A DNA stretch of 64,000 nucleotides from Thalassobacillus pellis (lineage in GTDB: Bacteria; Bacillota; Bacilli; Bacillales; Halobacillaceae). Under the pieces are notes generated by a model that saw only the letters and a list, made by a program, of their open reading frames with translations, ran no database searches and had not been told where the DNA came from. Both the position numbers and the translations under genes were made by a program. The stretch's first letter is position 1. Every line of letters begins with the position of its first letter. This document shows, one piece after another, positions 18,508 through 26,901 of the stretch. The stretch is from assembly GCF_016908295.1 (NCBI RefSeq), contig NZ_JAFBDO010000001.1, positions 496,001 through 560,000 of the forward strand, written 5' to 3'.

Positions 18508-19788
18508 TTAAGTAAACCATTCAAGGGGAACAGTAACGATTTCCGGGAAAAGAATCAGTAAAAAGAGCACTGTTACATGGACCAATAAGAATGGCCAAAT
18601 CCCTTTTGTCAATTCGACTATACTGATTTTACTTATCCCGCAGGCTACATATAAGACGGTTCCAACCGGCGGTGTAATCAGACCTATACTTAGGTTGATA
18701 ATCATCACAATGCCGAAATACACCGGATCAATACTAGCCATTTCAGCGATTGGTAACAGCACCGGCGTAAAAATTAAAATCGCAGGAGTTAAATCCATTA
18801 CACATCCAATTAGCAAGAGTAACACCGATATTACAATCATGAGCAGCGTTTGATTGTCCATGAAAGGCGATAACAAATTAGCCATATCTTGAGGAAGATG
18901 AGCAACAGTGATCAGCCAGGCAGCAACTATTGCAGCCGCCGCTACCAACATGACGACACTGGTCGTTTTTGCGGAAGAAACAAAAACTTCATAGAGATCG
19001 CTTATTTTTAATTCCTTATAGACAAACATTCCGATTACTAAAGCGAAAAAAACAGCGACCACGGATGCTTCAGTTGGTGTAAAAACGCCAGCCCGGATTC
19101 CTCCGATGATGACTACAGGTAATGTCAAAGCCCAAAGGGTCGGCTTGGTCACCTGCCATATTTCCTTCAAACTCTTACGTTTTGGCAATTCACTTTCATC
19201 GTTTCTTCCGGAAATTAAAAGCCAAACCGCTCCTAAGCCACCAGCCATGAGAATTCCAGGAACAATCCCCCCCATGAATAATTGCGATATGGAGACACTA
19301 CCTGTTACTCCAAAAAGAATCATTGGAATACTCGGTGGAATGACAACAGCTATGATTCCTGCCGCTGCCACTAAACCTGTGGCTCTGTTTTTGTTATAAC
19401 TGCGCGATGTCATCATCGGAATAAGGATAGCCCCTAGTGCAGCTGTATCTGCTACTGCCGATCCCGATAAACCAGCAAACAAGACACTGGCAATTATAGC
19501 GACATAGCCAAGACCTCCTCGAATATGCCCTACCAATGCCATTGCAAAGTCAACGACTCGTTTGGAAATCCCTCCAGCATTCATCAACTCCCCTGCCAGA
19601 ATAAAGAAAGGAATTGCCATCAGGGAAAAACTGTTTGCTCCACTGATCAGATTCTGTGCTACGATTTGGCTGTCAACCATCCCCAGCAAAAACATCAAGG
19701 CTACTGCACTTAAAATAAGTGCAAAAGCAATCGGAACACCAAGGGTTAATGCCCCGAATAACGATCCCAAGAAAACACCTAAGGCCAT
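18508..19788 (-). CDS. TRAP transporter large permease DctM
   Basis: A 426-residue membrane protein with about 12 hydrophobic segments and the DctM signatures AIPFFILAGELMNAGGI, GLSGSAVADTAALG and LITPPVGTVLYV. It forms the sodium- or proton-coupled channel of a tripartite TRAP importer with the small permease at 19805-20338 and one of two binding proteins. TRAP systems carry carboxylates such as sugar acids and C4 acids. Confidence 0.95.
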   Translation of the reverse strand: MALGVFLGSLFGALTLGVPIAFALILSAVALMFLLGMVDSQIVAQNLISGANSFSLMAIPFFILAGELMNAGGISKRVVDFAMALVGHIRGGLGYVAIIASVLFAGLSGSAVADTAALGAILIPMMTSRSYNKNRATGLVAAAGIIAVVIPPSIPMILFGVTGSVSISQLFMGGIVPGILMAGGLGAVWLLISGRNDESELPKRKSLKEIWQVTKPTLWALTLPVVIIGGIRAGVFTPTEASVVAVFFALVIGMFVYKELKISDLYEVFVSSAKTTSVVMLVAAAAIVAAWLITVAHLPQDMANLLSPFMDNQTLLMIVISVLLLLIGCVMDLTPAILIFTPVLLPIAEMASIDPVYFGIVMIINLSIGLITPPVGTVLYVACGISKISIVELTKGIWPFLLVHVTVLFLLILFPEIVTVPLEWFT

Positions 19789-19804
19789 TCATATCACCCG
19801 CTTC

Positions 19805-20338
19805 CTAGTTAATTTTTTCAAACTTATAATCCGTTTGTTCTTGTTGCTCAGCAGCTAAAGATCCCTCCTTCTCACCTTTTACCAGAGTTCTCACCAGCCT
19901 GACCAGAACAATGCCCCCCATTGCAATGCTTGCGATAATTCCAACACCATAAACATAACCAAGAGGGATATTGGTTGCTGGCGAAAGCCGCTGCATAGTC
20001 AGTAGTGTCATGGACCAGCTTCCTTTGAGGAAGAGACCTAATGTACAAAGGACAAGGAGATTGCTGATGACAAAAAACACCTTCTTAGCCTTTGGTGGCA
20101 GAATACTTGTTACAAGATCCATATTTAAATGCATATTGTCTTTTAATGCAGCAATCGCACCTAGAAAAACAAGCCACACGAACAAATACCGAGACATTTC
20201 TGATGACCAGGTAATCCCCGAATTAAAGGCATAACGCAACACCACATTGGCAAATACCAGTACAAACATCGTTGCCAGACAAATAAATATCGCAACACTC
20301 AAAGTATGATGCAGTGCTTTTCCTACCTTGTTTAACAT
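19805..20338 (-). CDS. TRAP transporter small permease DctQ
   Basis: A 177-residue protein with four membrane helices and the DctQ-type segment NSGITWSSEMSRYLFVWLVFLG. It is located between binding-protein and large-permease genes with gaps of 12 and 16 nt, the usual order DctP-DctQ-DctM. It partners DctM in the inner membrane. The charged C-terminus (about residues 155-177) is not conserved in the family. Confidence 0.94.
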   Translation of the reverse strand: MLNKVGKALHHTLSVAIFICLATMFVLVFANVVLRYAFNSGITWSSEMSRYLFVWLVFLGAIAALKDNMHLNMDLVTSILPPKAKKVFFVISNLLVLCTLGLFLKGSWSMTLLTMQRLSPATNIPLGYVYGVGIIASIAMGGIVLVRLVRTLVKGEKEGSLAAEQQEQTDYKFEKIN

Positions 20339-20350
20339 TCAACCCCTCCT

Positions 20351-21376
20351 CTACTCTGCTGCTTTTCTAATACGCTCGACAAGATCCTTGGCCCAAGGGT
20401 ATTTCTTGTAATGTTCTTCATATAAAGGCTCTACTGCTTGTTTCATCTTTTCTTTGAATTCCTTGGTTGGTGTGATAAATTTCATCCCTTGCTCCTGTAA
20501 ATACTTCTTATCCTCTTCATAGCTTTTCGCTAGGAGTTCCCATTCATGATTGGCCGACTTTTTCGCGGCACTTTCAATAATTTTTTGCTGTTTTTTAGAT
20601 AAGCCGTTCCAAAAATTACTGTTAATAACATAAAGGTTTGGGCTGAACATATGTCTTGATTCCAGTTCATGGGTCTGCACTTCATACCACTTGGAAGCCC
20701 TCACAGTTGCAATAGGGTTATCCTGCCCATCAATTACTCCCTGCTCCAAAGCGGAAAATACTTCAGAAATAGGCATTGGAGTTACATTGGTGCCTAAAGC
20801 TTTTCCGACATTGATATATGAATCAATTTTTGGCATCCGTAGACGTAGTCCCTTAAAATCTTCCATGCTTTTAATTGGCTGATTACTGGAAAACATTCGG
20901 AAACCATTGGCACTCCATGCTAGCGGATGAACCCCGTGTTCCTTTTCCAGATTAGTCATTAACTCTTCACCGATAGGTCCTGTCAGTACTTTCTTTACAT
21001 GTTCAAAGTCTTCGAATAAAAACGGCCACTCGGGAACACCCATCTTAGGAAGGGTATTCTGCATGATCATCCCCGGGATTCCCATCTCAATCGTCCCGTT
21101 ACGAACGCCGTCATAAAACTCTTGCTCTGCACCCAATTGACTGTTTGGATAGACCTCTACCTTAATCTTTCCATTTGACTCTTCTTCAACGACAGGCTTA
21201 AATACTTCCTTAAGGGCAATGTTTTGAGGATGATCTGGCGCGAAGTAATTCGCAACCTTGATAGTTTTCGTTCCACCTCCATCTCCTGAAGCACTGTTAT
21301 TACTACACCCTGCCAGCAAAACAGTGAAAGCAAACAACGAAATAAACACATACATAAGACTAGATTTAAGTTTCAT
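20351..21376 (-). CDS. TRAP transporter substrate-binding lipoprotein DctP (first binding protein)
   Basis: A 341-residue DctP-family lipoprotein with lipobox LLAGC near residue 24. Family blocks are HPQNIALKE, LGAEQEFYDGVRNGTIEMG, GLRLRMPKID and PMPISEVFSALEQGVIDGQDNP. It is the first gene of the TRAP operon. The promoter region upstream carries the shared palindromic operator (21391-21419) and a catabolite-responsive element candidate (21470-21483). The start ATG follows GAGGAGGAGACG. It shares only family-level resemblance with the second binding protein at 16372-17412. Confidence 0.94.
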   Translation of the reverse strand: MKLKSSLMYVFISLFAFTVLLAGCSNNSASGDGGGTKTIKVANYFAPDHPQNIALKEVFKPVVEEESNGKIKVEVYPNSQLGAEQEFYDGVRNGTIEMGIPGMIMQNTLPKMGVPEWPFLFEDFEHVKKVLTGPIGEELMTNLEKEHGVHPLAWSANGFRMFSSNQPIKSMEDFKGLRLRMPKIDSYINVGKALGTNVTPMPISEVFSALEQGVIDGQDNPIATVRASKWYEVQTHELESRHMFSPNLYVINSNFWNGLSKKQQKIIESAAKKSANHEWELLAKSYEEDKKYLQEQGMKFITPTKEFKEKMKQAVEPLYEEHYKKYPWAKDLVERIRKAAE

Positions 21377-21390
21377 CGTCTCCTCCTCTT

Positions 21391-21419
21391 GTTTTATAAT
21401 ATAAAACCAAGTTTTGATA
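21391..21419 (-). promoter_or_regulatory. Composite palindromic operator overlapping a -10 box (site 2)
   Basis: TATAAAACCAAGTTTTGATA (21400-21419) is identical to site 1 and is again preceded by an overlapping GTTTTATA/TATAAAAC palindrome. A TATATT in the -10 position (21398-21403, minus strand) lies about 22 nt before the TRAP binding-protein start. Confidence 0.72.
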
Positions 21420-21469
21420 TTTGCGTATTACTGCGTCTAGGGGTGTTCAAAACATAGTTGAGCATCAAG

Positions 21470-21483
21470 TGAAATCGCTTTCA
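21470..21483 (-). promoter_or_regulatory. Candidate catabolite-responsive element (cre)
   Basis: TGAAATCGCTTTCA fits the Bacillus cre consensus TGNAANCGNWWNCA at every fixed position. It lies about 95 nt upstream of the TRAP operon start and would place the island under CcpA control. Prediction from motif only. Confidence 0.6.
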
Positions 21484-21502
21484 AATAATTTTCTGTTATG
21501 CC

Positions 21503-23695
21503 TCAATTATGAGTAGCTTCCTTATTCATGGTATATGGGATAGTGGCATCTTCTTTAACAGCTTGGGGAACCACGCCTTCAGCTGCATCTGTACATCCGA
21601 TAAAACGATTAGAAGAAGCGACTGTTTTTTGCCTGTTTCTCATGACTGTCTTTCTTTGAGTTCCAAGCTCTATTCTGTTCTTCTCCCAGTCTTCCTGGAC
21701 GTATGCTATTTCTCCATCATCAAATCTTCTTTCGTCGAGCAGATCAATTCTTCTGGAGCGGAAGCGTAAATGTAACACATCTCCTTGCTGAAGATATAAA
21801 ATGCCACCCTCGTGATAGGCTTCTGGTGTCATATGTCCAATTGCCGCCCCATAAGAGACCCCGGAATAACGTCCATCGCTGATCAGGATAACAAGTTTTC
21901 TTAACTGGCGATTCGCATTAATATGCTGCATCGGAGTAAACATCTCTGGCATCCCAAATGCTTCTGGACCCTGCCCTGCAATAATAACCGACATTTTCAG
22001 AATTTCTTCATCAACCATACGGTCAAAAAGTTGATTATAAGTTAACAGCGAGGCTTCTGAGTAAGTATCTGGATTATTATGAGACCACATATTCAACAAA
22101 TGCTCATATGGAAATGATTTCTGATCCCTTAATTTACTTAACAACTTGTCATCAAGAAGCTGCTGGTTCGCTTCTTCTTCATTCTCAAAATAAAGGACAA
22201 ACGAAATCTTTTCGTCAAACTGATTTAATTGCTGTGTCGACATCCCGCTGATTTTTACGACAGCGCTTTCAAAAAAGTTGCCTGATAACACATCGACGCC
22301 GCTAAACTTCCGTCTTGGTTTGCTTAGGATAATGGGGTTTTCTTTCACGCCATCTGCGCTTAGACCTTCTGTGTTACTTAATCGTTCCTTCCAGGTTTCC
22401 CCCGTGACAGTCAGGGCATGGATATCCATTGGAACACCATTTTCCATGAGTTCGTAAAATAGTGTCTCCGTACCTCGGATAGCACCAGTACAGCACTGCT
22501 GAGCCAATGCGTAAATATCCCTGCCTTCTGTAAGACTGTAATTAAATAAATCAGGAATAGGGTGCGTTTGATGAATTTTTTCTACATCCCAAAGGTTGAA
22601 TTGGTAACCTGCATAAATCATGGCTCCTACGATATGCATCATTAAATTGGATGAGCCCCCACCAGAACTGTGAATACGGATCGCATTCGCCATATTGACT
22701 CCAACTAACTCGGCAACACTGCACTCGGACCGATTGATGATGGAGAACAAAGACTCGATTGCCGGGTTTAATTGCTCCTGGGTAGGGGGTTCCGTTAATA
22801 TTTCCAGGTTCGGATGGGCTAGTCCAAGACCCGCCATGACATCCCTCGAACTATTTCCTGTGCCATGGAAAGCGCAAATCCCGCCGGCCGCATCGCATGT
22901 ATTGACAGCAAGTCGTTTTTCAAAATAATCATGCCGCTCAGCAGAAATGATACCGCTTTCAACAGCACGTGTTAAAACACCCTGAAATTGAGTATTAGAA
23001 CTGCACTGCAGGATATAATTTAGTGCATCGTATAAATCATCGGTGATATTTTGTTCACCCTTTTGTGATGCCAATTCTGCAACCGCCTTCAATTCATCTT
23101 GTAAATCTTGCGGGATTTCTCCCCCTTTTAGTACGTGGGATGGAGCAAAAGATGCGAATACCGGAGCTTCTTCACGCAGGCGTCGTACCCGATCCAACAA
23201 CGCCAGTCCACTTAAAACACCCAATGGCTGCTTATCGCATCCCTGAATAACAAAAGCACCATGATAACTATGGGCTTCCATCTGGTTAACCACCATCTCC
23301 GCGATAGCATTCCGACTCTGCAGAGAATAGGACATCCCCATATTACTTTGCGCTGTACCATCACATAAAACAGGCGTACTGAAGTAAAAGGGAACACCCC
23401 CTTCCTCCCAAATTTTCAGAGCTGCTCTTGAAACAGTCTGTATGTCTAAAATGTGGGCAGGATGATCTGAAGATCCTCCTATGATTGCTATACGCGGGGC
23501 ATTCTGATGCAGACGATTGTAAATTTCCCCAAGTGTCCAGTCAGCGGCCGATACCTGATCCCCTAAAACCTTTTTTGCCCGGTCCAGCAATCCTGCTACT
23601 GTAATCGGTTCATTGGCTTTCCCTTGCACATTGTCCCGATAAGGGTTAATCGGATTATTTATTCGAGGCATAACCTTATCTTCCGACTTTCCCAT
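21503..23695 (-). CDS. YjhG/YagF-type IlvD/Edd-family sugar-acid dehydratase (D-xylonate dehydratase-like)
   Basis: A protein of about 730 residues, longer than IlvD (about 560-600) and matching the YjhG/YagF branch. Iron-sulfur dehydratase features include FVIQGCDKQPLG, NTCDAAGGICAFHGTGNSS, HSSGGGSSNLMMHIVGA and DGRYSGVSYGAAIGHMTPEA. Members convert D-xylonate and related aldonates to 2-keto-3-deoxy acids. It would be the first committed step of the inferred Weimberg-like route. The ATG at 23695 is chosen because GGAGGGATGTTT gives proper spacing; the ATG at 23701 is too close to the Shine-Dalgarno. Its own promoter carries operator site 3. Confidence 0.9.
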   Translation of the reverse strand: MGKSEDKVMPRINNPINPYRDNVQGKANEPITVAGLLDRAKKVLGDQVSAADWTLGEIYNRLHQNAPRIAIIGGSSDHPAHILDIQTVSRAALKIWEEGGVPFYFSTPVLCDGTAQSNMGMSYSLQSRNAIAEMVVNQMEAHSYHGAFVIQGCDKQPLGVLSGLALLDRVRRLREEAPVFASFAPSHVLKGGEIPQDLQDELKAVAELASQKGEQNITDDLYDALNYILQCSSNTQFQGVLTRAVESGIISAERHDYFEKRLAVNTCDAAGGICAFHGTGNSSRDVMAGLGLAHPNLEILTEPPTQEQLNPAIESLFSIINRSECSVAELVGVNMANAIRIHSSGGGSSNLMMHIVGAMIYAGYQFNLWDVEKIHQTHPIPDLFNYSLTEGRDIYALAQQCCTGAIRGTETLFYELMENGVPMDIHALTVTGETWKERLSNTEGLSADGVKENPIILSKPRRKFSGVDVLSGNFFESAVVKISGMSTQQLNQFDEKISFVLYFENEEEANQQLLDDKLLSKLRDQKSFPYEHLLNMWSHNNPDTYSEASLLTYNQLFDRMVDEEILKMSVIIAGQGPEAFGMPEMFTPMQHINANRQLRKLVILISDGRYSGVSYGAAIGHMTPEAYHEGGILYLQQGDVLHLRFRSRRIDLLDERRFDDGEIAYVQEDWEKNRIELGTQRKTVMRNRQKTVASSNRFIGCTDAAEGVVPQAVKEDATIPYTMNKEATHN

Positions 23696-23725
23696 AAACA
23701 TCCCTCCATCAATATTCGTATTATT

Positions 23726-23754
23726 GTTTTACATTATAAAACTTAGTTTTATAT
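23726..23754 (-). promoter_or_regulatory. Composite palindromic operator overlapping a -10 box (site 3)
   Basis: TATAAAACTTAGTTTTATAT (23735-23754) with GTTTTACA just before it matches sites 1 and 2, and a TATAAT (23733-23738, minus strand) occupies the same relative place. It lies about 30-60 nt upstream of the YjhG-like start. Confidence 0.7.
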
Positions 23755-23891
23755 AAATTTCATGTAAAATATTACATTAGCTTACAAATTGAGTCAATGA
23801 CTTTTGGGAATTTTCTTACAATTTAGGGAAATTACTACAAAAGACCCCTGACGCACGGTAATTTATACTATTATGCAGGTTAAACATGAGA

Positions 23892-24353
23892 TTATATGTT
23901 GCGCCACACTTCTTGATAAACCGCTTTCAAAGGGATGTTTTGTAGTTCCGCAATTTTCCGACAATCTTCATATTCCGGAGATCTCTGTATCAATTCCCCT
24001 TGGTATAGTCCTTCTTTCACTGTTACTTCGCCCCACTTTGTAGAGACACTCAAAAACCTTCGTTCCAAACGATGTACCGTGATAGGAAAATAACGGATGC
24101 CCAACGTTGTTGTTTCTTGAAATAAGATGGCGCTGACTTTGTCTAGTTTCTCTTTATTACATAAAATCTGCAGCATTACGCCTGGCCGGTTTTTTTTCAT
24201 GTAAATAGGGATGTAGAATACATCATTCACTCCTGCATCAAACAATAAATCCATGACATGGCCCAGCCACTCTCCTGGGATATCATCTAAGTTCACTTCT
24301 ATTTTAAGCATCTTCTCATCCATATGTTCTTTTTTGTGGGAAAATGGCTCCAT
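23892..24353 (-). CDS. larC2: LarC C-terminal part (LarC2), nickel insertion into pincer cofactor
   Basis: A 153-residue chain matching the C-terminal part of LarC: LKIEVNLDDIPGEWLGHVMDLLFDAG, IPIYMKKNRPGVM and the distal CRKIAELQNIPLKAVYQEV (shown here in pieces of the same chain). LarC is a CTP-dependent nickel cyclometallase. The chain is in the +1 frame relative to larC1. GAGGAGG lies 9 nt before the ATG at 24353, so independent translation is possible; its frame is also open upstream through the end of larC1, so a ribosomal frameshift could make the fused protein as reported for lactobacilli. Confidence 0.88.
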   Translation of the reverse strand: MEPFSHKKEHMDEKMLKIEVNLDDIPGEWLGHVMDLLFDAGVNDVFYIPIYMKKNRPGVMLQILCNKEKLDKVSAILFQETTTLGIRYFPITVHRLERRFLSVSTKWGEVTVKEGLYQGELIQRSPEYEDCRKIAELQNIPLKAVYQEVWRNI

Positions 24354-24375
24354 TCTATTGGACCTCCTCGATGAA

Positions 24376-25119
24376 TTAGTAAGTTTTCCCGAGCACTACA
24401 CGCAGGACATTTGGGTGATCCCTAAATTCTTTTGTTCCTGCTCCATAGCCGATAGCTTCTATCTTCATAGAAGGAATGGTTCCAAAAGACTGAGCAAGGG
24501 CGGACACAATACCCGCGCCTGTAGGGGTTGTTAATTCTCCCTCCACTTTACTCTGCTGCAACGGTTTCCCCTTTAAGATTTCTAATGTAGCAGGGGCGGG
24601 AACAGGGTAGATACCATGGTCAATATGAATTTTTCCGGTTCCTGCAGGAATTGGAGAAGAAACTATACGATCAACCTCTAACTGATTAATAGCTACTGCA
24701 CTTCCAATAATATCGATAATCGAATCAATGGCTCCGACCTCGTGAAAGTGGACTTTTTCAAAGGGAATATCGTGGATCTTCGCCTCTGCCCTTCCTATTT
24801 CTTCAAAAATACGCAACGACATTTCAGTCACCTTCTCATTGAAACCGGCAGCTTTTATCATTTTCACTATATCGGTATGATGTCTATGGTGATGGTGGTG
24901 GTCACCACTAGTACCATCAGCATTGGTATGCACATAAAATTTCTTAGCAGAAATGCCGTTTTTCACTACTTTTTTCCATTCAAGCTGGTATTCCGATTCG
25001 ATATCCAGCTTTTTTAATTCTTTCTCAATAATTTCCGGGTCCACACCTGCATCAACCAATGCCCCGATTGTCATGTCACCGCTTATCCCTGAAAAACAAT
25101 CGAAATATAAGGTTTTCAT
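24376..25119 (-). CDS. larC1: LarC N-terminal part (LarC1), nickel insertion into pincer cofactor
   Basis: A 247-residue chain beginning with the LarC signature LYFDCFSGISGDMTIGALVD and including FHEVGAIDSIIDIIG, TPTGAGI and the end PNVLRVVLG. A His-rich stretch (HHHHHRHH) near residue 75 probably binds nickel. It ends at a TAA 22 nt before the larC2 ATG. Its ATG overlaps the larB stop (TAATG), which implies translational coupling with larB. Together with LarC2 it would make full-length LarC of about 400 residues. Confidence 0.92.
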   Translation of the reverse strand: MKTLYFDCFSGISGDMTIGALVDAGVDPEIIEKELKKLDIESEYQLEWKKVVKNGISAKKFYVHTNADGTSGDHHHHHRHHTDIVKMIKAAGFNEKVTEMSLRIFEEIGRAEAKIHDIPFEKVHFHEVGAIDSIIDIIGSAVAINQLEVDRIVSSPIPAGTGKIHIDHGIYPVPAPATLEILKGKPLQQSKVEGELTTPTGAGIVSALAQSFGTIPSMKIEAIGYGAGTKEFRDHPNVLRVVLGKTY

Positions 25120-25889
25120 TATAATGTCACCTGCTTCTCTTTTATTCGCTGGATTAATGCTGCATTGTAACCTGCCCCAAAGCCATTATCGATATTGACC
25201 ACACTGATACCAGGGGCACACGCATTCAGCATGGAGAGTAAGGCGGACAGCCCCTGAAAGTTAGCTCCGTAGCCGACACTCGTTGGAACCGCATAGATTG
25301 GATGATTTACAAGACCACCCAGGACGCTCGCCAATGCCCCCTCCATTCCCGCAACAACCACAGAGGCAGATGCCCCCTTTATGGTTTCCAGATTTTCAAA
25401 TAAACGATGAATCCCGGCTACCCCTACATCGTAAAAACGTTTTACTTGGCAGCCAAATACTTCAGCCGTTACCGCTGCTTCCTCGGCAACAGCCAAATCC
25501 GATGTTCCAGCACAAACTATAGCAACATACTCATCTGCTAGACTGCTAGACAGATTCTGACTTTTTACATAAAGAGCTTTTGCCATCTCGTTATAACTGA
25601 ATTCCGGAAGGGTGTTTATAATAATTTCTGCTTTTTCCGGAGGAATACGGGTCGCAAGAACATTTTTGTTTGTCTGGACAAGGCGATGCAAAATGATTTG
25701 AATCTGCTCAACCGTTTTTCCTTCCCCAAACACGACTTCTGGGAAGCCGGTTCTCTCCTGCCGATGATGATCAAGCTTTGCAAAACCAAGTTCTTCATAA
25801 GATTGCAGTAAGGATTTGGCATCTTCGATGTTAAGCTCACCAGAGTGTACCTTTTCCAAAATGATTTCAATAGATTCCTTGTTAGCCAT
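25119..25889 (-). CDS. larB: LarB, pyridinium dicarboxylate mononucleotide synthase
   Basis: A 256-residue protein with an N-terminal helical region and a C-terminal PurE/AIR-carboxylase-like domain (AIVCAGTSDLAVAEEA, VVAGMEGALASVLGGL, TSVGYGANFQGLSALL, NIDNGFGAGY). LarB carboxylates and hydrolyses nicotinic acid adenine dinucleotide to start pincer-cofactor synthesis. FPEVVFGEGKT near residue 48 is also typical. It lies between the nickel permease gene and larC1. Confidence 0.95.
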   Translation of the reverse strand: MANKESIEIILEKVHSGELNIEDAKSLLQSYEELGFAKLDHHRQERTGFPEVVFGEGKTVEQIQIILHRLVQTNKNVLATRIPPEKAEIIINTLPEFSYNEMAKALYVKSQNLSSSLADEYVAIVCAGTSDLAVAEEAAVTAEVFGCQVKRFYDVGVAGIHRLFENLETIKGASASVVVAGMEGALASVLGGLVNHPIYAVPTSVGYGANFQGLSALLSMLNACAPGISVVNIDNGFGAGYNAALIQRIKEKQVTL

Positions 25890-25919
25890 AAACTCTTCTC
25901 CACCTATCCTTGTAATAGA

Positions 25920-26570
25920 TTATAACCATAAGGTAAATAAACCCTCGTTAATTCCCAAATTATATACATAGTAGAAACCAAACCCTGTACTAATAAGGCC
26001 TGTCATCTTCGTAAGTGTATCGTTCAGGCGGTTTCTGCCGGCACTAAGCACGAAAGGCACCCCAATAATAGTTGTAAACAGCAGCATTCCGACAATCGTA
26101 CCTAAGCCGAAAACAAGTATGTAAATAACACCCTCCCAAAGGCTCGAAACCGTTGATGCTGTTAATAAAACCATTGTTGCACTTCCAGCCAGGCCATGAA
26201 CGAAACCAATGATTAGAGGTTTGATAAAAACCGGGCTGCTTGCTTTTCCCTTCTCACCATGCATATGAATTTTCCGATAACCAAACATGCCTTTTACCCC
26301 TAAATAAATCAGCATCACGCCAACCAGGAATTCAAATGACATCGCCCAGACTTCAACAATCTCGACTTTTAGTACGATAACTGTCAAACCAACACAAAGC
26401 AGTGTAAGTGTATGACCGACACCCCAGCTAACTCCGGTTAGCGATGAACGTCTCAATGTTTTTGTTTCGCTTGCGATATTTGAAACGGCAATCACATGAT
26501 CCGGCTCCAGGGAATGCTTCACTCCTAACAAAAAACCAAATAACCACATTGATATAAAACTGATTTCCAT
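25920..26570 (-). CDS. Nickel/cobalt permease (NicO/UreH-type)
   Basis: A 216-residue membrane protein with about six helices. HSLEPDH in the first helix is the HX4DH motif of nickel/cobalt permeases, and WGVGHT and GFVHGLAGSATM are typical second-site motifs. A short charged loop with two His (RKIHMHGEKG) may also contact metal. Position upstream of larB and larC argues that it supplies nickel to LarC and the LarA homologue. The 331-nt gap upstream contains terminators of the next gene and no recognised nickel riboswitch. Confidence 0.9.
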   Translation of the reverse strand: MEISFISMWLFGFLLGVKHSLEPDHVIAVSNIASETKTLRRSSLTGVSWGVGHTLTLLCVGLTVIVLKVEIVEVWAMSFEFLVGVMLIYLGVKGMFGYRKIHMHGEKGKASSPVFIKPLIIGFVHGLAGSATMVLLTASTVSSLWEGVIYILVFGLGTIVGMLLFTTIIGVPFVLSAGRNRLNDTLTKMTGLISTGFGFYYVYNLGINEGLFTLWL

Positions 26571-26791
26571 TAAGTAAACGCCCCCAATTTACAAATATAG
26601 ATTATGAATAGATTTCACAGCAGCAATCTAGTAAATCACCTCCAACCGTTCCGTATTCAGAACTTTTACAATATTCTACCATATTTTCTAGAAATGGAAA
26701 TTAATTATTAAGATTAGGGGCATCTTCTTTAAAGTTCTGTGGTACAACCAATCATAAGTGCATGAGAAGATTAAAACAGAATCCATAAAAA

Positions 26792-26817
26792 AAGTGAGCA
26801 GTAATTCCTGCCCACTT
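26792..26817 (-). terminator. Intrinsic terminator
   Basis: AAGTGGGCAG and CTGCTCACTT pair with one G-T wobble around a 6-nt loop and are followed by TTTTTTT on the minus strand. It is a second terminator after the hypothetical gene at 26902-27180. Confidence 0.75.
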
Positions 26818-26841
26818 CCTTCTTCCTAAAAACAGCAAAAC

Positions 26842-26886
26842 AACACACCCCGGGAGAACCAATTTCTGGTTCTCCCGGGGTGTGTT
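26842..26886. terminator. Perfect 20-bp terminator hairpin (copy 2)
   Basis: The stem AACACACCCCGGGAGAACCA and its complement are identical to those at 5119-5163; only the loop differs (ATTTC against GTTTC). It lies 15 nt after the stop of the 26902-27180 gene. Confidence 0.75.
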
Positions 26887-26901
26887 GTGTGTGATCTTAC
26901 T

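Noticed and set aside
26571-26790. Nickel-cobalt riboswitch or NikR site upstream of the nickel permease
   Set aside because: No recognisable conserved core or long operator palindrome could be found by eye.
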